Part shown: piece after piece, positions 50,909 through 60,253 of the stretch
Layout of the letters: each line of letters opens with the position of its first letter
How positions within the stretch are numbered: the stretch's first letter is position 1
DNA from: Streptomyces sp. NBC_00341
GTDB taxonomy: Bacteria > Actinomycetota > Actinomycetes > Streptomycetales > Streptomycetaceae
NCBI RefSeq assembly: GCF_041435055.1
Contig: NZ_CP108002.1
Coordinates: 186,001 to 250,000 of the forward strand
Reading direction: 5' to 3'
DNA: 64,000 nucleotides
Notes under the pieces: model-generated
Seen by the model: only the letters and a program-made list of their open reading frames with translations
Databases searched by the model: none
What the model was told of the DNA's origin: nothing
Made by a program: the position numbers and the translations under genes

Positions 50909-53900
50909 TCAGGCGCGGGGCAGGCGCAGGGTGACCAGTTGGAACGGCCGCAGCGCGAGCACCACGCCGCCGGCGTTCTCCGCCGGCGGTTCGGCGTCGG
51001 TGAGCGGGCGCTCCAGGAGGTCCGTCGGGACGGCCCTCGCGGTGGCGAAGCCGTCGGCGCGCACGGTGGCGCGGGCCCGTCCGCCATGCGCTTCGTAGAG
51101 GCGTACGACCAGGTCACCGCTGCGGTCGTCGGCCAGCTTCACCGCGCTGACCACGACGGCGTCGTTGTCCACCGTCACCAGTGGCGCGACCTCGGCGGCG
51201 GTGCCGGTGACCCGGCGCTCCGGCAGGTTGGCCCGGTGGCCCTCGCGGACCGCGTCACCGATCGTCGCGCCCGGCACCAGTGCGTGGTGGAACCGGTGGA
51301 CGCCCTGGTCGGTCTCGGGGTCGGGGTAGCGGGGCGCACGCAGCAGCGACGCCCGTACGGTCGTGGTCGTGCCGGCGTCGGTCCCGGTCCGCACGGCACG
51401 CGTCACGTCGTGGCCGTACGTCGCGTCGTTCACGATCGCGACACCCCAGCCCGGCTCGTCGACGTGCACGAAACGGTGGTTGCAGGCCTCGAACTTGGCC
51501 CACTCCCAGCTCGTGTTCTGGTGGGTGGGCCGGTACACGTGGCCGAACTGGGTCTCGGAGGCGTACCGGTCGGCCTTCACGTCCAGGGGGAAGGCCAGTT
51601 TCAGGAAGCGTTCGGTCTCGTGCCAGTCGACCTCGGTGGCGATGTCGAGCCGCTTGGCACGGGCCGGGACCGTCAGGTGCTGGACGACGCGGGAGTCACC
51701 GAAGGACCGCTCGACGCGCACCGCCGCTCCCTCGACGCCCAGTTCGGTGACGTCGGTGAGGTCACTGCCGACGTTCCGGTAGAAGGCGTCGACGTCCCAG
51801 GCGTCCCACTGGTTGGGGAAGTCGGGGTGCAGTTGGAGGAGGTTGGCCGCCTGGCCCGGCGCGATGGCCTCGCGCTCCGCGCCGTGGTCGTACACGGAGA
51901 CGACAAGGCCGCGTCCGTCGATCTCGACCCGCAACAGTCCGTTGTCCAGGACGTATCCGCCACCGTCGAGCGGTACGGGAACTACCGCCTCTTTGTGGGC
52001 CGGCCGGGGCGAAGCACCACCGGCGGGTACCGAACCACGGTTGTGCGGTGCCGAGTTGAAGGCCAGATCGGTGCCGCCGGACGCGTCACCGGCCAGTGCG
52101 CGCTGCGCCCCGCCGATGATGTCCTCCAGCTCGGCGGCGAGCCGGGCGTAGGTCTCGCGCGCCTCGCGGTGCACCCAGGCGATGGACGAGCCGGGCAGGA
52201 TGTCGTGGAACTGGTGCAGCAGCACCGTCTTCCAGATCCGGTCCAGTTCCTCGTAGGGGTAGGGGAACGCGGTCCGCACCGCAGCGGTCGTGGCCCACAG
52301 TTCGGCCTCCGACAGAAGGGACTCGCTGCGCCGGTTGCCGCGCTTCGTCTGCGCCTGGCTGGTCAGGGTGGCGCGGTGCAGTTCGAGGTACAGTTCACCG
52401 ACCCAGACGGGCGGGTCGGGGTACTCGGCCTCGGCCTTGGTGAAGAAGCCGGCGGGAGTCTCCCACTCCACGGTCGCCGAGCCTTCGAGGCTGCCCATGC
52501 GCGCGGCCTTGGCGACCATCTCGCGGGTGGTGCCGCCCCCGCCGTCACCGAATCCGGTCGGTGCGAGCGACCGCGAGGCGACCCCCTTCTCCTTGAAATT
52601 CCGTGCGGCGTGGGCGATCTGCCGGCCGTTCATCTCGCAGTTGTACGAGTCGACGGGCGGGAAGTGCGTGAAGATCCGGGTGCCGTCGATGCCCTCCCAC
52701 TGGAAGGTGTGGTGCGGGAACTTGTTGGTCCTGCTCCAGGAGATCTTCTGCGTCAGCAGCCACTTGGAGCCGGCCGCCTTGATGATCTGCGGCAGCCCGG
52801 CCGCGAAGCCGAAGGTGTCGGGCAGCCACGCCTCGTCGTTCTCGATGCCGAACTCGTCGAGGAAGAACCGCTTGCCGTGCACGAACTGACGGGCCATCGC
52901 CTCCGAGCCCGGCATGTTCGTGTCCGACTCGACCCACATCCCGCCGGTGGGCACGAACCGGCCCTCCGCGACCGCCTTCTTGACCTTCGTGTACACCTGC
53001 GGCCGGTGCTCCTTGATCCAGGCGAACTGCTGCGCCTGCGACATCGCGAAGACGAAGTCCGGCTCCTCCTCCAGGAGGGCCGTCATGTTCGATGTCGTAC
53101 GGGCGACCTTGCGCACCGTCTCACGCAGCGGCCACAGCCAGGCGGAGTCGATGTGCGCGTGCCCGACCGCGCTGATCCGGTGCGCGGCGGGAGCGGCCGG
53201 AGCGGCGAGCACACCGGCCAGTTCCTCGCGCGCGGCCCGCGCCGTACCGTTCACGTCCTGGAGGTCGACGGCGTCCAGCGCCCGGCCGACCGCCCGCAGG
53301 ATCTCCCAGCGGCGCGCTCCCTCGACCGGCAGTTCCGCCATCAGCCCGCCGAGGACCTCCAGGTCCATGACCAGGTTCCACACCGTCTCGTCGAACACGG
53401 CCAGGTTCATCTCGCCCAGGACGTACTGCGGCGCATCGCCGGCGGTGGCCCTGTCGCCCATCGGCGTCGGCTGGAACGGCACCCCGCTCGCGTCGATGTC
53501 GGGGTTGGAGGCGGCCTCGATCCGCCAGTCGACCTGCTCCCCGCCGGCCACCGGTGATCCGACCCGTACGTAGGAGTTGCGCGGGTGAAGGCCCTTGACC
53601 GGGGTGCCGTCGGGCCGGTGGACGAGGCCCTCGCACTGGAAGCCGGGCGTACGCGGGGTGAAGCCGAGGTCGAGCACGGCCTCGACGGTGCGGCCCGCCC
53701 ACTCCGCGGGGACCGTCCCGGTGACCTTGAACCAGCTGGTCCCCCATGGCGCACCCCACGCGGTGCCCGGGGTGATGGGACGGTCCGGCGCCGTGAGGCC
53801 CTCGGCCACGGGGACGGGCTCGCCCGACGTGGACCAGATCTCCACGTTCAGGGGGGTGGTGACGGGGTGGACGGCCGGCCGAATGCGTTCGTTGAGGACG

Positions 53901-53941
53901 CGGTCCAGACGTGCTTCGACCAGGTTCCGGTCGTCGTGCAT
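50909..53941 (-). CDS. Alpha-mannosidase, glycoside hydrolase family 38 (second copy)
   Basis: A 1010-residue paralogue of the mannosidase at 40.9 kb. Matching landmarks: GHAHIDSAWLWPLRETVRK (about 259-277) with zinc-binding His and Asp, nucleophile Asp in WLPDTFGFAAGLPQ (about residue 375), MWVESDTNMPGSEAM, FQWEGIDGTRIFTHFPPVD. No signal peptide. ATG 53941 has AGGAG 9 bases upstream. The two copies differ through the N-terminal and C-terminal beta domains, so they probably split the substrate range (different linkages or aglycones). It lies downstream of the Gfo/Idh gene and may share its transcript. Confidence 0.95.
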   Translation of the reverse strand: MHDDRNLVEARLDRVLNERIRPAVHPVTTPLNVEIWSTSGEPVPVAEGLTAPDRPITPGTAWGAPWGTSWFKVTGTVPAEWAGRTVEAVLDLGFTPRTPGFQCEGLVHRPDGTPVKGLHPRNSYVRVGSPVAGGEQVDWRIEAASNPDIDASGVPFQPTPMGDRATAGDAPQYVLGEMNLAVFDETVWNLVMDLEVLGGLMAELPVEGARRWEILRAVGRALDAVDLQDVNGTARAAREELAGVLAAPAAPAAHRISAVGHAHIDSAWLWPLRETVRKVARTTSNMTALLEEEPDFVFAMSQAQQFAWIKEHRPQVYTKVKKAVAEGRFVPTGGMWVESDTNMPGSEAMARQFVHGKRFFLDEFGIENDEAWLPDTFGFAAGLPQIIKAAGSKWLLTQKISWSRTNKFPHHTFQWEGIDGTRIFTHFPPVDSYNCEMNGRQIAHAARNFKEKGVASRSLAPTGFGDGGGGTTREMVAKAARMGSLEGSATVEWETPAGFFTKAEAEYPDPPVWVGELYLELHRATLTSQAQTKRGNRRSESLLSEAELWATTAAVRTAFPYPYEELDRIWKTVLLHQFHDILPGSSIAWVHREARETYARLAAELEDIIGGAQRALAGDASGGTDLAFNSAPHNRGSVPAGGASPRPAHKEAVVPVPLDGGGYVLDNGLLRVEIDGRGLVVSVYDHGAEREAIAPGQAANLLQLHPDFPNQWDAWDVDAFYRNVGSDLTDVTELGVEGAAVRVERSFGDSRVVQHLTVPARAKRLDIATEVDWHETERFLKLAFPLDVKADRYASETQFGHVYRPTHQNTSWEWAKFEACNHRFVHVDEPGWGVAIVNDATYGHDVTRAVRTGTDAGTTTTVRASLLRAPRYPDPETDQGVHRFHHALVPGATIGDAVREGHRANLPERRVTGTAAEVAPLVTVDNDAVVVSAVKLADDRSGDLVVRLYEAHGGRARATVRADGFATARAVPTDLLERPLTDAEPPAENAGGVVLALRPFQLVTLRLPRA

Positions 53942-54069
53942 GAAGGGTGTCTCCTGTTGCTGCGGGCGGGCGCGGGGCTCGGTGGGTGGCGCCGGGCGGG
54001 ATGTCTTCGGCCGAGTGGCGCCGAGCGGGGGTGTTGTCGGGGACGCCGCCGGCGGCGGACGAGGGCCGG

Positions 54070-55167
54070 TCAGAGGCTGGTGTCCGCCACCGGAGCGGGG
54101 CGCTCGCAGGTGGTGGTCACCGGCAGTGCCCGGCCCTCGTCCGCCGCGTCCATGAGCGTGAGCATGACGTCCAGGACATGTGCGGCGAGCTCTGCGGACG
54201 CGCGGTGCGGGCGGCCGCTGTGGAGCGCCTCGGCCAGATCCGCGAGACCCGCGCCCCGGCCCGCGCCCCGGTATCCGGCCGACACGGGCAGCGTTTCCCA
54301 GCCGTCGCCGCGGTGGATCTCGACGGGGCCGTCGAAGTGGTTCGGGTCCGGCACGGACAGGGAGGCGCCGGTGCCGTGCACCTCGATGCGGGGCAGCCGC
54401 GCGGCACGAACGTCGAAGCTCATCACCAGCGTGGACAGGGCCCCGTCCGCGTGCTCCAGGACGCCCGTGATGTGGGTGTCCACCTCGACCTGGAAGGTCT
54501 GCCCCGCGCGGGGTCCGCTGCCGATGGTCCGCTCGGCGCGGGGCCGGGAGGACGCACCGGTCACCTTGACCACGGGGCCGAGCAGGTGGACCAGAGCCGA
54601 CAGGTAGTACGGGCCCATGTCGAGCAGGGGGCCGCCGCCGGGGCGGTAGTAGAACTCCGGATCCGGGTGCCACTTCTCGTGGCCCGCGGTCGTCATGAAG
54701 GCGGTGGCCGCGACCGGGCGGCCGATCAGACCGTCGTCAACGGCCTTGCGCGCGGTCTGCGTTCCGGTGCCCAGGACGGTGTCGGGGGCGCAGCAGAGCC
54801 GCAGTCCGGCCGCACGAGCCGCGGCGAGCACGGCGTCGGCCTCCTTGCGGTCGGCGGCGAGGGGCTTCTCGCCGTACACGTGCTTGCCCGCGGCGAGTGC
54901 CGTCAGCGCGACGTCCGCGTGCGCGGCCGGGACGGTGAGGTTGAGGACGGCGTCCACGTCGTCGCGGGCGACCAGGCCGGCGACGGTCGGCGCGAGGGAG
55001 ACCCCGTCACCGGCCTGCTCCGCGACGGCCCGCGCGCGGCCGGCGTCGAGGTCGGTGACGGCGGTGAGCCGCACGGACGTCAGCCGTTCCAGCGTGGACA
55101 GATACGCGCCGCTGATCTTTCCCGCGCCGACGATGCCGATGTTCAAGGGCTTCAGCGGCACGCCCAC
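54070..55167 (-). CDS. Gfo/Idh/MocA-family oxidoreductase
   Basis: A 365-residue NAD(P)-dependent sugar dehydrogenase-like enzyme. The Rossmann start is LNIGIVGAGKISGAYL, the catalytic-lysine motif is VYGEKPLA, and the substrate-side blocks are KWHPDPEFYYRPGGGPLLDM and YYLSALVHLLGPV. GTG 55167 follows GAGGGG; a second GTG at 55161 is also possible. It overlaps the ThuA gene end by about 16 bases. Gfo/Idh and ThuA proteins recur together in disaccharide-oxidising (3-keto-glucoside) pathways, so this pair may oxidise a sugar released in this locus. Confidence 0.9.
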   Translation of the reverse strand: MGVPLKPLNIGIVGAGKISGAYLSTLERLTSVRLTAVTDLDAGRARAVAEQAGDGVSLAPTVAGLVARDDVDAVLNLTVPAAHADVALTALAAGKHVYGEKPLAADRKEADAVLAAARAAGLRLCCAPDTVLGTGTQTARKAVDDGLIGRPVAATAFMTTAGHEKWHPDPEFYYRPGGGPLLDMGPYYLSALVHLLGPVVKVTGASSRPRAERTIGSGPRAGQTFQVEVDTHITGVLEHADGALSTLVMSFDVRAARLPRIEVHGTGASLSVPDPNHFDGPVEIHRGDGWETLPVSAGYRGAGRGAGLADLAEALHSGRPHRASAELAAHVLDVMLTLMDAADEGRALPVTTTCERPAPVADTSL

Positions 55168-55808
55168 AGCAGTCCCCTCTCGGTGAGCGTGCGGACCTGA
55201 GGCACCTCGAAATCGTCGGGCTTGTGCCCGATGGTCGAGACGAAGACCCGGCCTGCTCCCCAGGTCCTGGTCCACACGGCGGGCATCACAGCGGGCCCGT
55301 CGTGCGGTTCCGCGGCCGGGAAGGTGGTGGTGGCCAGGACGTCGATACGCGGGTCGGTGAGGACCCAGTACTGCTCGGTGTGCACGGAGAAGTCGTCGAG
55401 GCCCGCGATGACCGGGTGGTCCGCGCGCTCGGGCAGGAAGTTGTAGGTGTGGTCGTGGTAGCCGGGCGGGTGCATCACGAACTTGCCGCCGGTCAGCAGG
55501 TGGTAGCCGTGGTCGTGGAAGCAGTCGACGATGCCACCGTGCCAGCCGGCGAGACCGGTGCCCGCCCGTACGGCCGCGGACAGGTTCTCGCGCTGCTCGG
55601 GGGTGATGGTGCCCATCGTCCAGCAGTGCACGATGAGGTCGGTTGCGGCGAGTCTCTCCGCGTCCTCGTACACCGCGAGATCCTCGGAGGTCTCGACGGC
55701 GAACCCCTGCTCCTTGAGGAACGGAAGGAATCCGTCGCTGATCGTCACGGGCTGGTGCCCGTTCCAACCGCCGCGGACGACGAGCGCCCGCCTGGTGTGG
55801 GTGGTCAC
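55152..55808 (-). CDS. ThuA-domain (trehalose-utilisation-like) protein
   Basis: A 218-residue class-I-glutamine-amidotransferase-like fold of the ThuA family. Conserved blocks: RALVVRGGWNGHQPVTISDG, LIVHCWTMGTITPEQRENL, GWHGGIVDCFHDHGYHLLTG and FVSTIGHKPDDFE. The cysteine of true amidotransferases is not at the usual place. In rhizobia ThuA and its partner ThuB (a Gfo/Idh protein, as next here) convert disaccharides to 3-keto forms. GTG 55808 is chosen over GTG 55838 because GGGAG precedes it. First gene of the ThuA/Gfo/mannosidase unit, with a sigma-70-like promoter about 130 bases upstream. Confidence 0.88.
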   Translation of the reverse strand: MTTHTRRALVVRGGWNGHQPVTISDGFLPFLKEQGFAVETSEDLAVYEDAERLAATDLIVHCWTMGTITPEQRENLSAAVRAGTGLAGWHGGIVDCFHDHGYHLLTGGKFVMHPPGYHDHTYNFLPERADHPVIAGLDDFSVHTEQYWVLTDPRIDVLATTTFPAAEPHDGPAVMPAVWTRTWGAGRVFVSTIGHKPDDFEVPQVRTLTERGLLWACR

Positions 55809-55941
55809 GGTGATTGCACGCTCCCATCGGCGCCGCACGTGCGGGGTGCGGCGGTAGGGGTCTGGGCGAGTTCGGCCGGCCGACCGGGGTGAAGCGGGGG
55901 TTACCGCTGCTCAGGCCGGTCGTCGGCTGGGTGCGATAAGA

Positions 55942-55970
55942 ACGTACGAACGGCGAACATACTTTGTCAA
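55942..55970 (-). promoter_or_regulatory. Sigma-70-like promoter of the ThuA/Gfo/mannosidase unit
   Basis: On the minus strand TTGACA (55965-55970), 17 bases, then GTACGT (55942-55947), or TACGTT with an 18-base spacer. The -35 lies in the element GTATTGACAAA, which is repeated upstream of the beta-helix gene at 58068. The start of transcription would be near 55935. Confidence 0.55.
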
Positions 55971-56029
55971 TACACTTTACGAAGTGCGTCGCAGAGGCTT
56001 CGGCCGGGCCGCCTCGGCCAGGCGTGATG

Positions 56030-57871
56030 TCAGTCGGTGATGTGGAACGTGGCCGGGGAATCGTTCCGCAGCGCCACTTGGCCCGGACGGAGATTCGTGA
56101 CCGTGTTGCCCGCGAACGCTCCGGTGCCGGTGACGCCGGAACCGACCAGGATTCCCTGAGTCTCGGGACTGTCGATGGTGTTGTTCTTCAGCGTCACATC
56201 GACCCGCGTCAGGTCGATGAAGAGGCCGGCCCGGAAGGCCCCGCGCATCACGTTGTCGCTCAGGGTGACATGCGTATAGGCGTCGGGGAAGAGCGAGGTG
56301 CTGTTCGGGGAACCGATTCGGACCCCGTGCCGGACGCTGTTCCAGCCGCCACCGCCGATCAGGACGTTGCCGCTGATCGTGGCGGACTCCAGGGGGTGTC
56401 CGGTGTCCCCGAACACGCCGATGTCCAGGGCACTGTTCGAGGACACGCTGTTCACGAGGTTGTCGCGGACCTCGACGTTCTCGCCGCCGGCCACTCGAAG
56501 GCCGTTGGCCCACCAGGGCGCGATCGCGGTGTTGTTGAGGATCTTCGCCCCCGTCACCTGACCGTTGGTGCCGCTCGCGCCCGCGTCGGAGTACGTCGCG
56601 AAGGAGTCGTCACCGGTGTTCCGGGCAAAGTTGTTGCGGACGGTGATGTTGTCGCCCAGCTTGTCCGGATCCTTCGTGTTGCCGTTGTTGATGTTGAACC
56701 CGTCGCCGTAGCCGTCCGAGGTCCGGCTGTTCTCGATGAGGCCGTTCGATCCGGAGAGCCAGTTCGCGTCGGTGTGCCGCGTCCAGATCCGCTGGACGAG
56801 CCATCCGCCGGCACCGCTGGCGTTGATGCCGTAGTCCGCGCCGCCGGTGCCGCCGACCCCGCGCCACACGGCGTTCGAATCGATCTGGATGTCGCGCAGC
56901 GTGGTGCCAGAACCCACCAGGGTCTTCGAGCGCCACGACGTGGCCGGCAGCGGGCTCTTGCGGTACAGCGTCGAATACCACATCCCGGCGCCCTCCACCG
57001 TCACACCGGTGAAGTCGAGCGGCGTGGGTTCGAGGCTGTTCGTCAGGTATCTGCCGCGCGGGATCCACACCGTCTTCCCCTGCAGGCGGGCGGCGTTCAC
57101 CGTGTTCTGGATGGCGACCGTGGAGTCCTTCCCGGACTCCGGATCTGCGCCATTACTGACCACGGAGAGGGAGTTCGCAGGCTGGGACCGCGCGGGTCCC
57201 ACGTTTTCCAGGTCGACGGAGTCGATGTCGTAGACCGAGGCCGTGTTGCCGGTTCCCTTACGGAACGTGACGGCGCTGCCGGCCGGTACCGGGGTGCCCG
57301 AGATCCAGACGGGGAAGTCGTTGTAGAAGCGGTAGGGCATCCCGCCGGCCTTGGGGTCGTCCGGGTTCGTGGTCGCCTCGCGGTAGTTCCACGCCTGCGC
57401 GGAACTCAGCGTGATCGCCTGACGGAACGTGCCGTTGACGTACAGGTCCAGCGACGCGCTGGTGCCGCCGCCGTCCGGCGCGTCGGGGATCGAGGCACGG
57501 ACCACGAGGGTGTTGGCGCTCCGGCCCGAGCTGTTCGGCACCGACACGGCGTCACCCGGGTTCGTGAGCTCGACCAGCGCGTTGCCCGACGCCTCGGTCT
57601 CCAGGGAGGCCGAGGTCGGGACCGTCGCTCCGGGCCTGATCGAGCGGACGCGGGCGGCGCCGCCGAGCGTCCCGGATTCGGCCTCGACCGTCACGAACGG
57701 CGTGGTGGCACCGGCCGTCTCGGCTATCCCGGCGGAGGCCCCCGCGCCGGCCCCCGCAGCGGCCTCCGCGTAGCCTCCGGCGCCGGGAAATACGCCGAAC
57801 AGCGTTCCGGCGACAACGGCAGCGACGCCACCGAGCCAACGGGAGTGTCCTCGAAGTCTTCTGCGGTGCAT
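56030..57871 (-). CDS. Secreted right-handed beta-helix polysaccharide-degrading enzyme (GH87-like) with N-terminal CBM
   Basis: A 613-residue exported enzyme. The signal peptide (1-38) ends GGYAEAAA. A carbohydrate-binding module of CBM6/35 type follows (about 58-225; TVEAESGTLGG, YDIDSVDLENV). The catalytic part (about 235-612) is a pectate-lyase-like beta-helix opening GKTVWIPRGRYLTNSL and GVTVEGAGMWYSTLYRKS. Acidic clusters SDGYGDGFNINNG and NTGDDSFATYSD sit where GH87 alpha-1,3-glucanases and mycodextranases keep their catalytic aspartates. It is probably an endo-acting glycanase that starts degradation outside the cell. The promoter at 58047 resembles that of the ThuA unit. Confidence 0.82.
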   Translation of the reverse strand: MHRRRLRGHSRWLGGVAAVVAGTLFGVFPGAGGYAEAAAGAGAGASAGIAETAGATTPFVTVEAESGTLGGAARVRSIRPGATVPTSASLETEASGNALVELTNPGDAVSVPNSSGRSANTLVVRASIPDAPDGGGTSASLDLYVNGTFRQAITLSSAQAWNYREATTNPDDPKAGGMPYRFYNDFPVWISGTPVPAGSAVTFRKGTGNTASVYDIDSVDLENVGPARSQPANSLSVVSNGADPESGKDSTVAIQNTVNAARLQGKTVWIPRGRYLTNSLEPTPLDFTGVTVEGAGMWYSTLYRKSPLPATSWRSKTLVGSGTTLRDIQIDSNAVWRGVGGTGGADYGINASGAGGWLVQRIWTRHTDANWLSGSNGLIENSRTSDGYGDGFNINNGNTKDPDKLGDNITVRNNFARNTGDDSFATYSDAGASGTNGQVTGAKILNNTAIAPWWANGLRVAGGENVEVRDNLVNSVSSNSALDIGVFGDTGHPLESATISGNVLIGGGGWNSVRHGVRIGSPNSTSLFPDAYTHVTLSDNVMRGAFRAGLFIDLTRVDVTLKNNTIDSPETQGILVGSGVTGTGAFAGNTVTNLRPGQVALRNDSPATFHITD

Positions 57872-58046
57872 GGTTCACCTCGTGTGGGAGTAGGCCATGG
57901 GATACGCGGCAGAGCCAGAAGAGCGGGCCGCACGACGCGACCGTGTTCCGTCACCCGACCGGGACCTGAGCACTCATCAGGAACAGCCAACAGCCTTGTG
58001 AATCACCGGAGTCGGCGGGACGCGGCAACAGGCGGGATCGCCCGAG

Positions 58047-58075
58047 AACTTAGGAACGTCGCCACGGTTTGTCAA
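58047..58075 (-). promoter_or_regulatory. Sigma-70-like promoter of the beta-helix enzyme gene
   Basis: On the minus strand TTGACA (58070-58075), 17 bases, TAAGTT (58047-58052), about 175 bases upstream of the start codon. The -35 lies in the element GTATTGACAAA shared with the promoter at 55942, and both are preceded by a GTA(A/C)A-type sequence. A common activator or repressor site is plausible. Confidence 0.65.
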
Positions 58076-58147
58076 TACGTTGTACTAACGCGGTCGCATT
58101 CCGCTCAAGCGGCACCACGCGCACCCCTCGCCGCCTACGATGACCTG

Positions 58148-58834
58148 ATGAAATTCGTCATGGTGCCGGGCGGCTGGCACGGCGGGTGGGTATTCGACTC
58201 CGTGGCCGTCGAACTGAACCGAGCCGGTCATCAGGTCGAGGCGGTGACCCTGGCGGGGCTGGAGCCGGACAGCCCGGTCGACGCGGACCGTCCGCCGAAC
58301 CTCGACACCCATATCGACCAGGTAGCAGAGATCATCGACCGCTGTGACGGGACGCCGCTGGCGCTGTGCGGGCACAGCTACGGCGGGATGGTGATCGCCG
58401 GGGTCGCGGACAGGCTCGGCCCCCGCCTGGACCACCTCGTCTTCATCGACGCCTATGTTCCGGACGACGGGGATTCGTGCTGGTCCCTGACCAGCGACAG
58501 CTTCCGGGAGTTGTTCATCGCCGGTTCCCGCGCCGACGGCCGATGGGTCACGGTCCCCGACGGGCTCGACCCCCGCGCGCGACCGCACCCGCTGGCGAGC
58601 TTCATCCAGTCGGTCAGGCTGCGGGAGGACTCCGGACACACGCCGCCCGCCCGGACGTTCATCAGCGGTGGCGTGTGGCCGGACAGCCCGTTCCTCACCC
58701 TGACCGAACGGTTGCGCAACGACTCGGCCTGGCGGGTTCACGAACTTCCCGTCGGTCACAACATCGCCCGCCACGACCCCCATGGCCTCGCGGCCGTTCT
58801 GCGCGCACTGCCACCGGCCGGTGGGCGACCATGA
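58148..58834 (+). CDS. Alpha/beta hydrolase
   Basis: A 228-residue alpha/beta-hydrolase of the salicylate-esterase/MEKC-like type. It begins directly with strand 3 (MKFVMVPGGWHGGWVF, oxyanion-hole region), has the nucleophile elbow CGHSYGGMV and the catalytic histidine in LPVGHNIARHDP. DAYVPDDGD after the nucleophile is typical of this group. No signal peptide. ATG 58148 fits the family start; upstream sequence in the same frame is intergenic. It is divergent from the beta-helix gene and convergent with the methyltransferase. The substrate is unknown, probably a small ester. Confidence 0.9.
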   Translation: MKFVMVPGGWHGGWVFDSVAVELNRAGHQVEAVTLAGLEPDSPVDADRPPNLDTHIDQVAEIIDRCDGTPLALCGHSYGGMVIAGVADRLGPRLDHLVFIDAYVPDDGDSCWSLTSDSFRELFIAGSRADGRWVTVPDGLDPRARPHPLASFIQSVRLREDSGHTPPARTFISGGVWPDSPFLTLTERLRNDSAWRVHELPVGHNIARHDPHGLAAVLRALPPAGGRP

Positions 58835-58934
58835 ATCCGATGCCGAGGCCGCCGAGCCGAGGGAATGATCCGACGGCCCGGCCCCGGCCGACCGGCAAGG
58901 CAGGCACGGCGCTTGGTGACAGCGAACCGACCCG

Positions 58935-59735
58935 TTACGCCTTGCGGGCCACAGCACACCACATGGGCAGGGTGTCGTCCGCGACGTCGGACGGGCCCGG
59001 ACGCCAGCGGGTCAGCGTGACGAGCCCCGGTTCCAGGATCTCCAGGCCGTCGAAGAAGCGCTGCACCTCGGCGTGGGTGCGGGGAGTGGCCGAGGCGTGG
59101 CTGGCGGCGCGCTCGTTGTAGATCCGCATGGACTCGGCGACCTCGGGCGCGGTGACGTCGGCGGCCGGGTGCGACAGCACCAGGTGACTCCCGGGGGCCA
59201 GGCGGTCCAGCAGTCGGCGGGTGATGTCCCAGGGGTCCTCGGTGTCCTTGATGTACTGAAGGATCGCCACGAGCATGAGGCCGACCGGCTGGTCGAGGTC
59301 CAGGTTCCGGGCGGCCGCTTCGAGGATCGCTTCCACGTCGCGCACGTCGGCCTGCACGTAGTCCGTCTGTCCCTCGGGTCCGCTGACCAGGAGCGCCCGC
59401 GCGTGGGTGAGCACGATCGGGTCGTTGTCGACGTAGACGACACGCGATTCGGGGGCTGCCTGCTGCGCTACCTCGTGGGTGTTCGCCGCGGCGGGAATTC
59501 CCGTGCCGACGTCGAGGAACTGACGGATACCCAGACCCGTGAGGTGACGTACGGCGCGGCCGAGGAAGGCGCGGTTGGCCCGGACCGACGGCACGATCGT
59601 CGGGTTGGCCTGGGCTGCGAGCTCTGCCGCCTCCTGATCCACGACGTAGTGGTCCTTCCCGCCCAGCCAGACGTTGTACACGCGGGCGGGGTGCGCGCTC
59701 ACGGGATGCGGTGCGGAAAGCGTGTTCTCATTCAT
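58935..59735 (-). CDS. SAM-dependent methyltransferase, DUF574 family
   Basis: A 266-residue protein of the actinobacterial S-adenosylmethionine methyltransferase family formerly DUF574. Family blocks: HPARVYNVWLGGKDHYVVDQ near the start, the SAM-binding QFLDVGTGIPAAANTHEVAQ, and VVYVDNDPIVLTHARALL for the adenine/ribose contact. ATG 59735 has GAGGAG 9 bases upstream; the longer frame to 59807 lacks a site. Target unknown. These genes are abundant in Streptomyces and often single, as here. Confidence 0.92.
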   Translation of the reverse strand: MNENTLSAPHPVSAHPARVYNVWLGGKDHYVVDQEAAELAAQANPTIVPSVRANRAFLGRAVRHLTGLGIRQFLDVGTGIPAAANTHEVAQQAAPESRVVYVDNDPIVLTHARALLVSGPEGQTDYVQADVRDVEAILEAAARNLDLDQPVGLMLVAILQYIKDTEDPWDITRRLLDRLAPGSHLVLSHPAADVTAPEVAESMRIYNERAASHASATPRTHAEVQRFFDGLEILEPGLVTLTRWRPGPSDVADDTLPMWCAVARKA

Positions 59736-60150
59736 TGTTCTGTCTCCTCGTGCGGCCGCCACAGCCAGCTCGAACTCAAGTACGGACACGGTACATCCGT
59801 GATCCACCGCTCATCACCCATCAGCCCATGTCACTTGGTTACGGGCGGGCCCGGCCCGGGAGTTGCGCCGCTCGGGCTCCGCCCACGTGGCGCTCCGTCA
59901 CTCGTACCGGCACTTCGGTGAGTTCGCCTCGAGACGGGGTGAGCCGAAGGATCACATCCGTGAGCGGCAGCAAATCCGGACCGTTCGTGCCCGCCACGGC
60001 CCCGAGGTGTCGGCCCGCCGCTTCCCCGCTCTGCCCCGCCTTCTGGATTGAACTGGATCGAATTCGCCTCCTGCACCGCTGCCGCCGTGGGCGAGGTACT
60101 CACCGCGGGCAAGGAACTACGGTCATTGCATTTGCTGCCGTACAGGTTGT

Positions 60151-60167
60151 ACTTTGCTCGCGAAAGT
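60151..60167. promoter_or_regulatory. Inverted repeat upstream of the dienelactone-hydrolase-like gene
   Basis: ACTTT-gctcgcg-AAAGT, 5-bp arms, preceded by TACAGGTTGT. It is 87 bases before the gene and resembles HxlR/MarR-type half sites. The rest of the 59736-60253 gap holds nothing else I can support. Confidence 0.3.
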
Positions 60168-60253
60168 GAACTGACGTCCCGGACTCACGGGTTGACGTCT
60201 TCGCTCCGTCGCCCTCCGACGGTGTATCCGCATCAGTCCGAAGAAGGAAGAAC

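Noticed and set aside
50672..53557. Long open frame (961 codons) on the plus strand opposite the second mannosidase
   Set aside because: It is the complement of a convincing GH38 gene; the composition is Arg/Gly/Val/Gln-rich with no family motif, as expected from antisense of GC-rich coding DNA.
55964..58147. Upstream part of a plus-strand frame joined to the alpha/beta hydrolase
   Set aside because: It is antisense to the beta-helix enzyme; the hydrolase starts at ATG 58148 with its oxyanion-hole strand.
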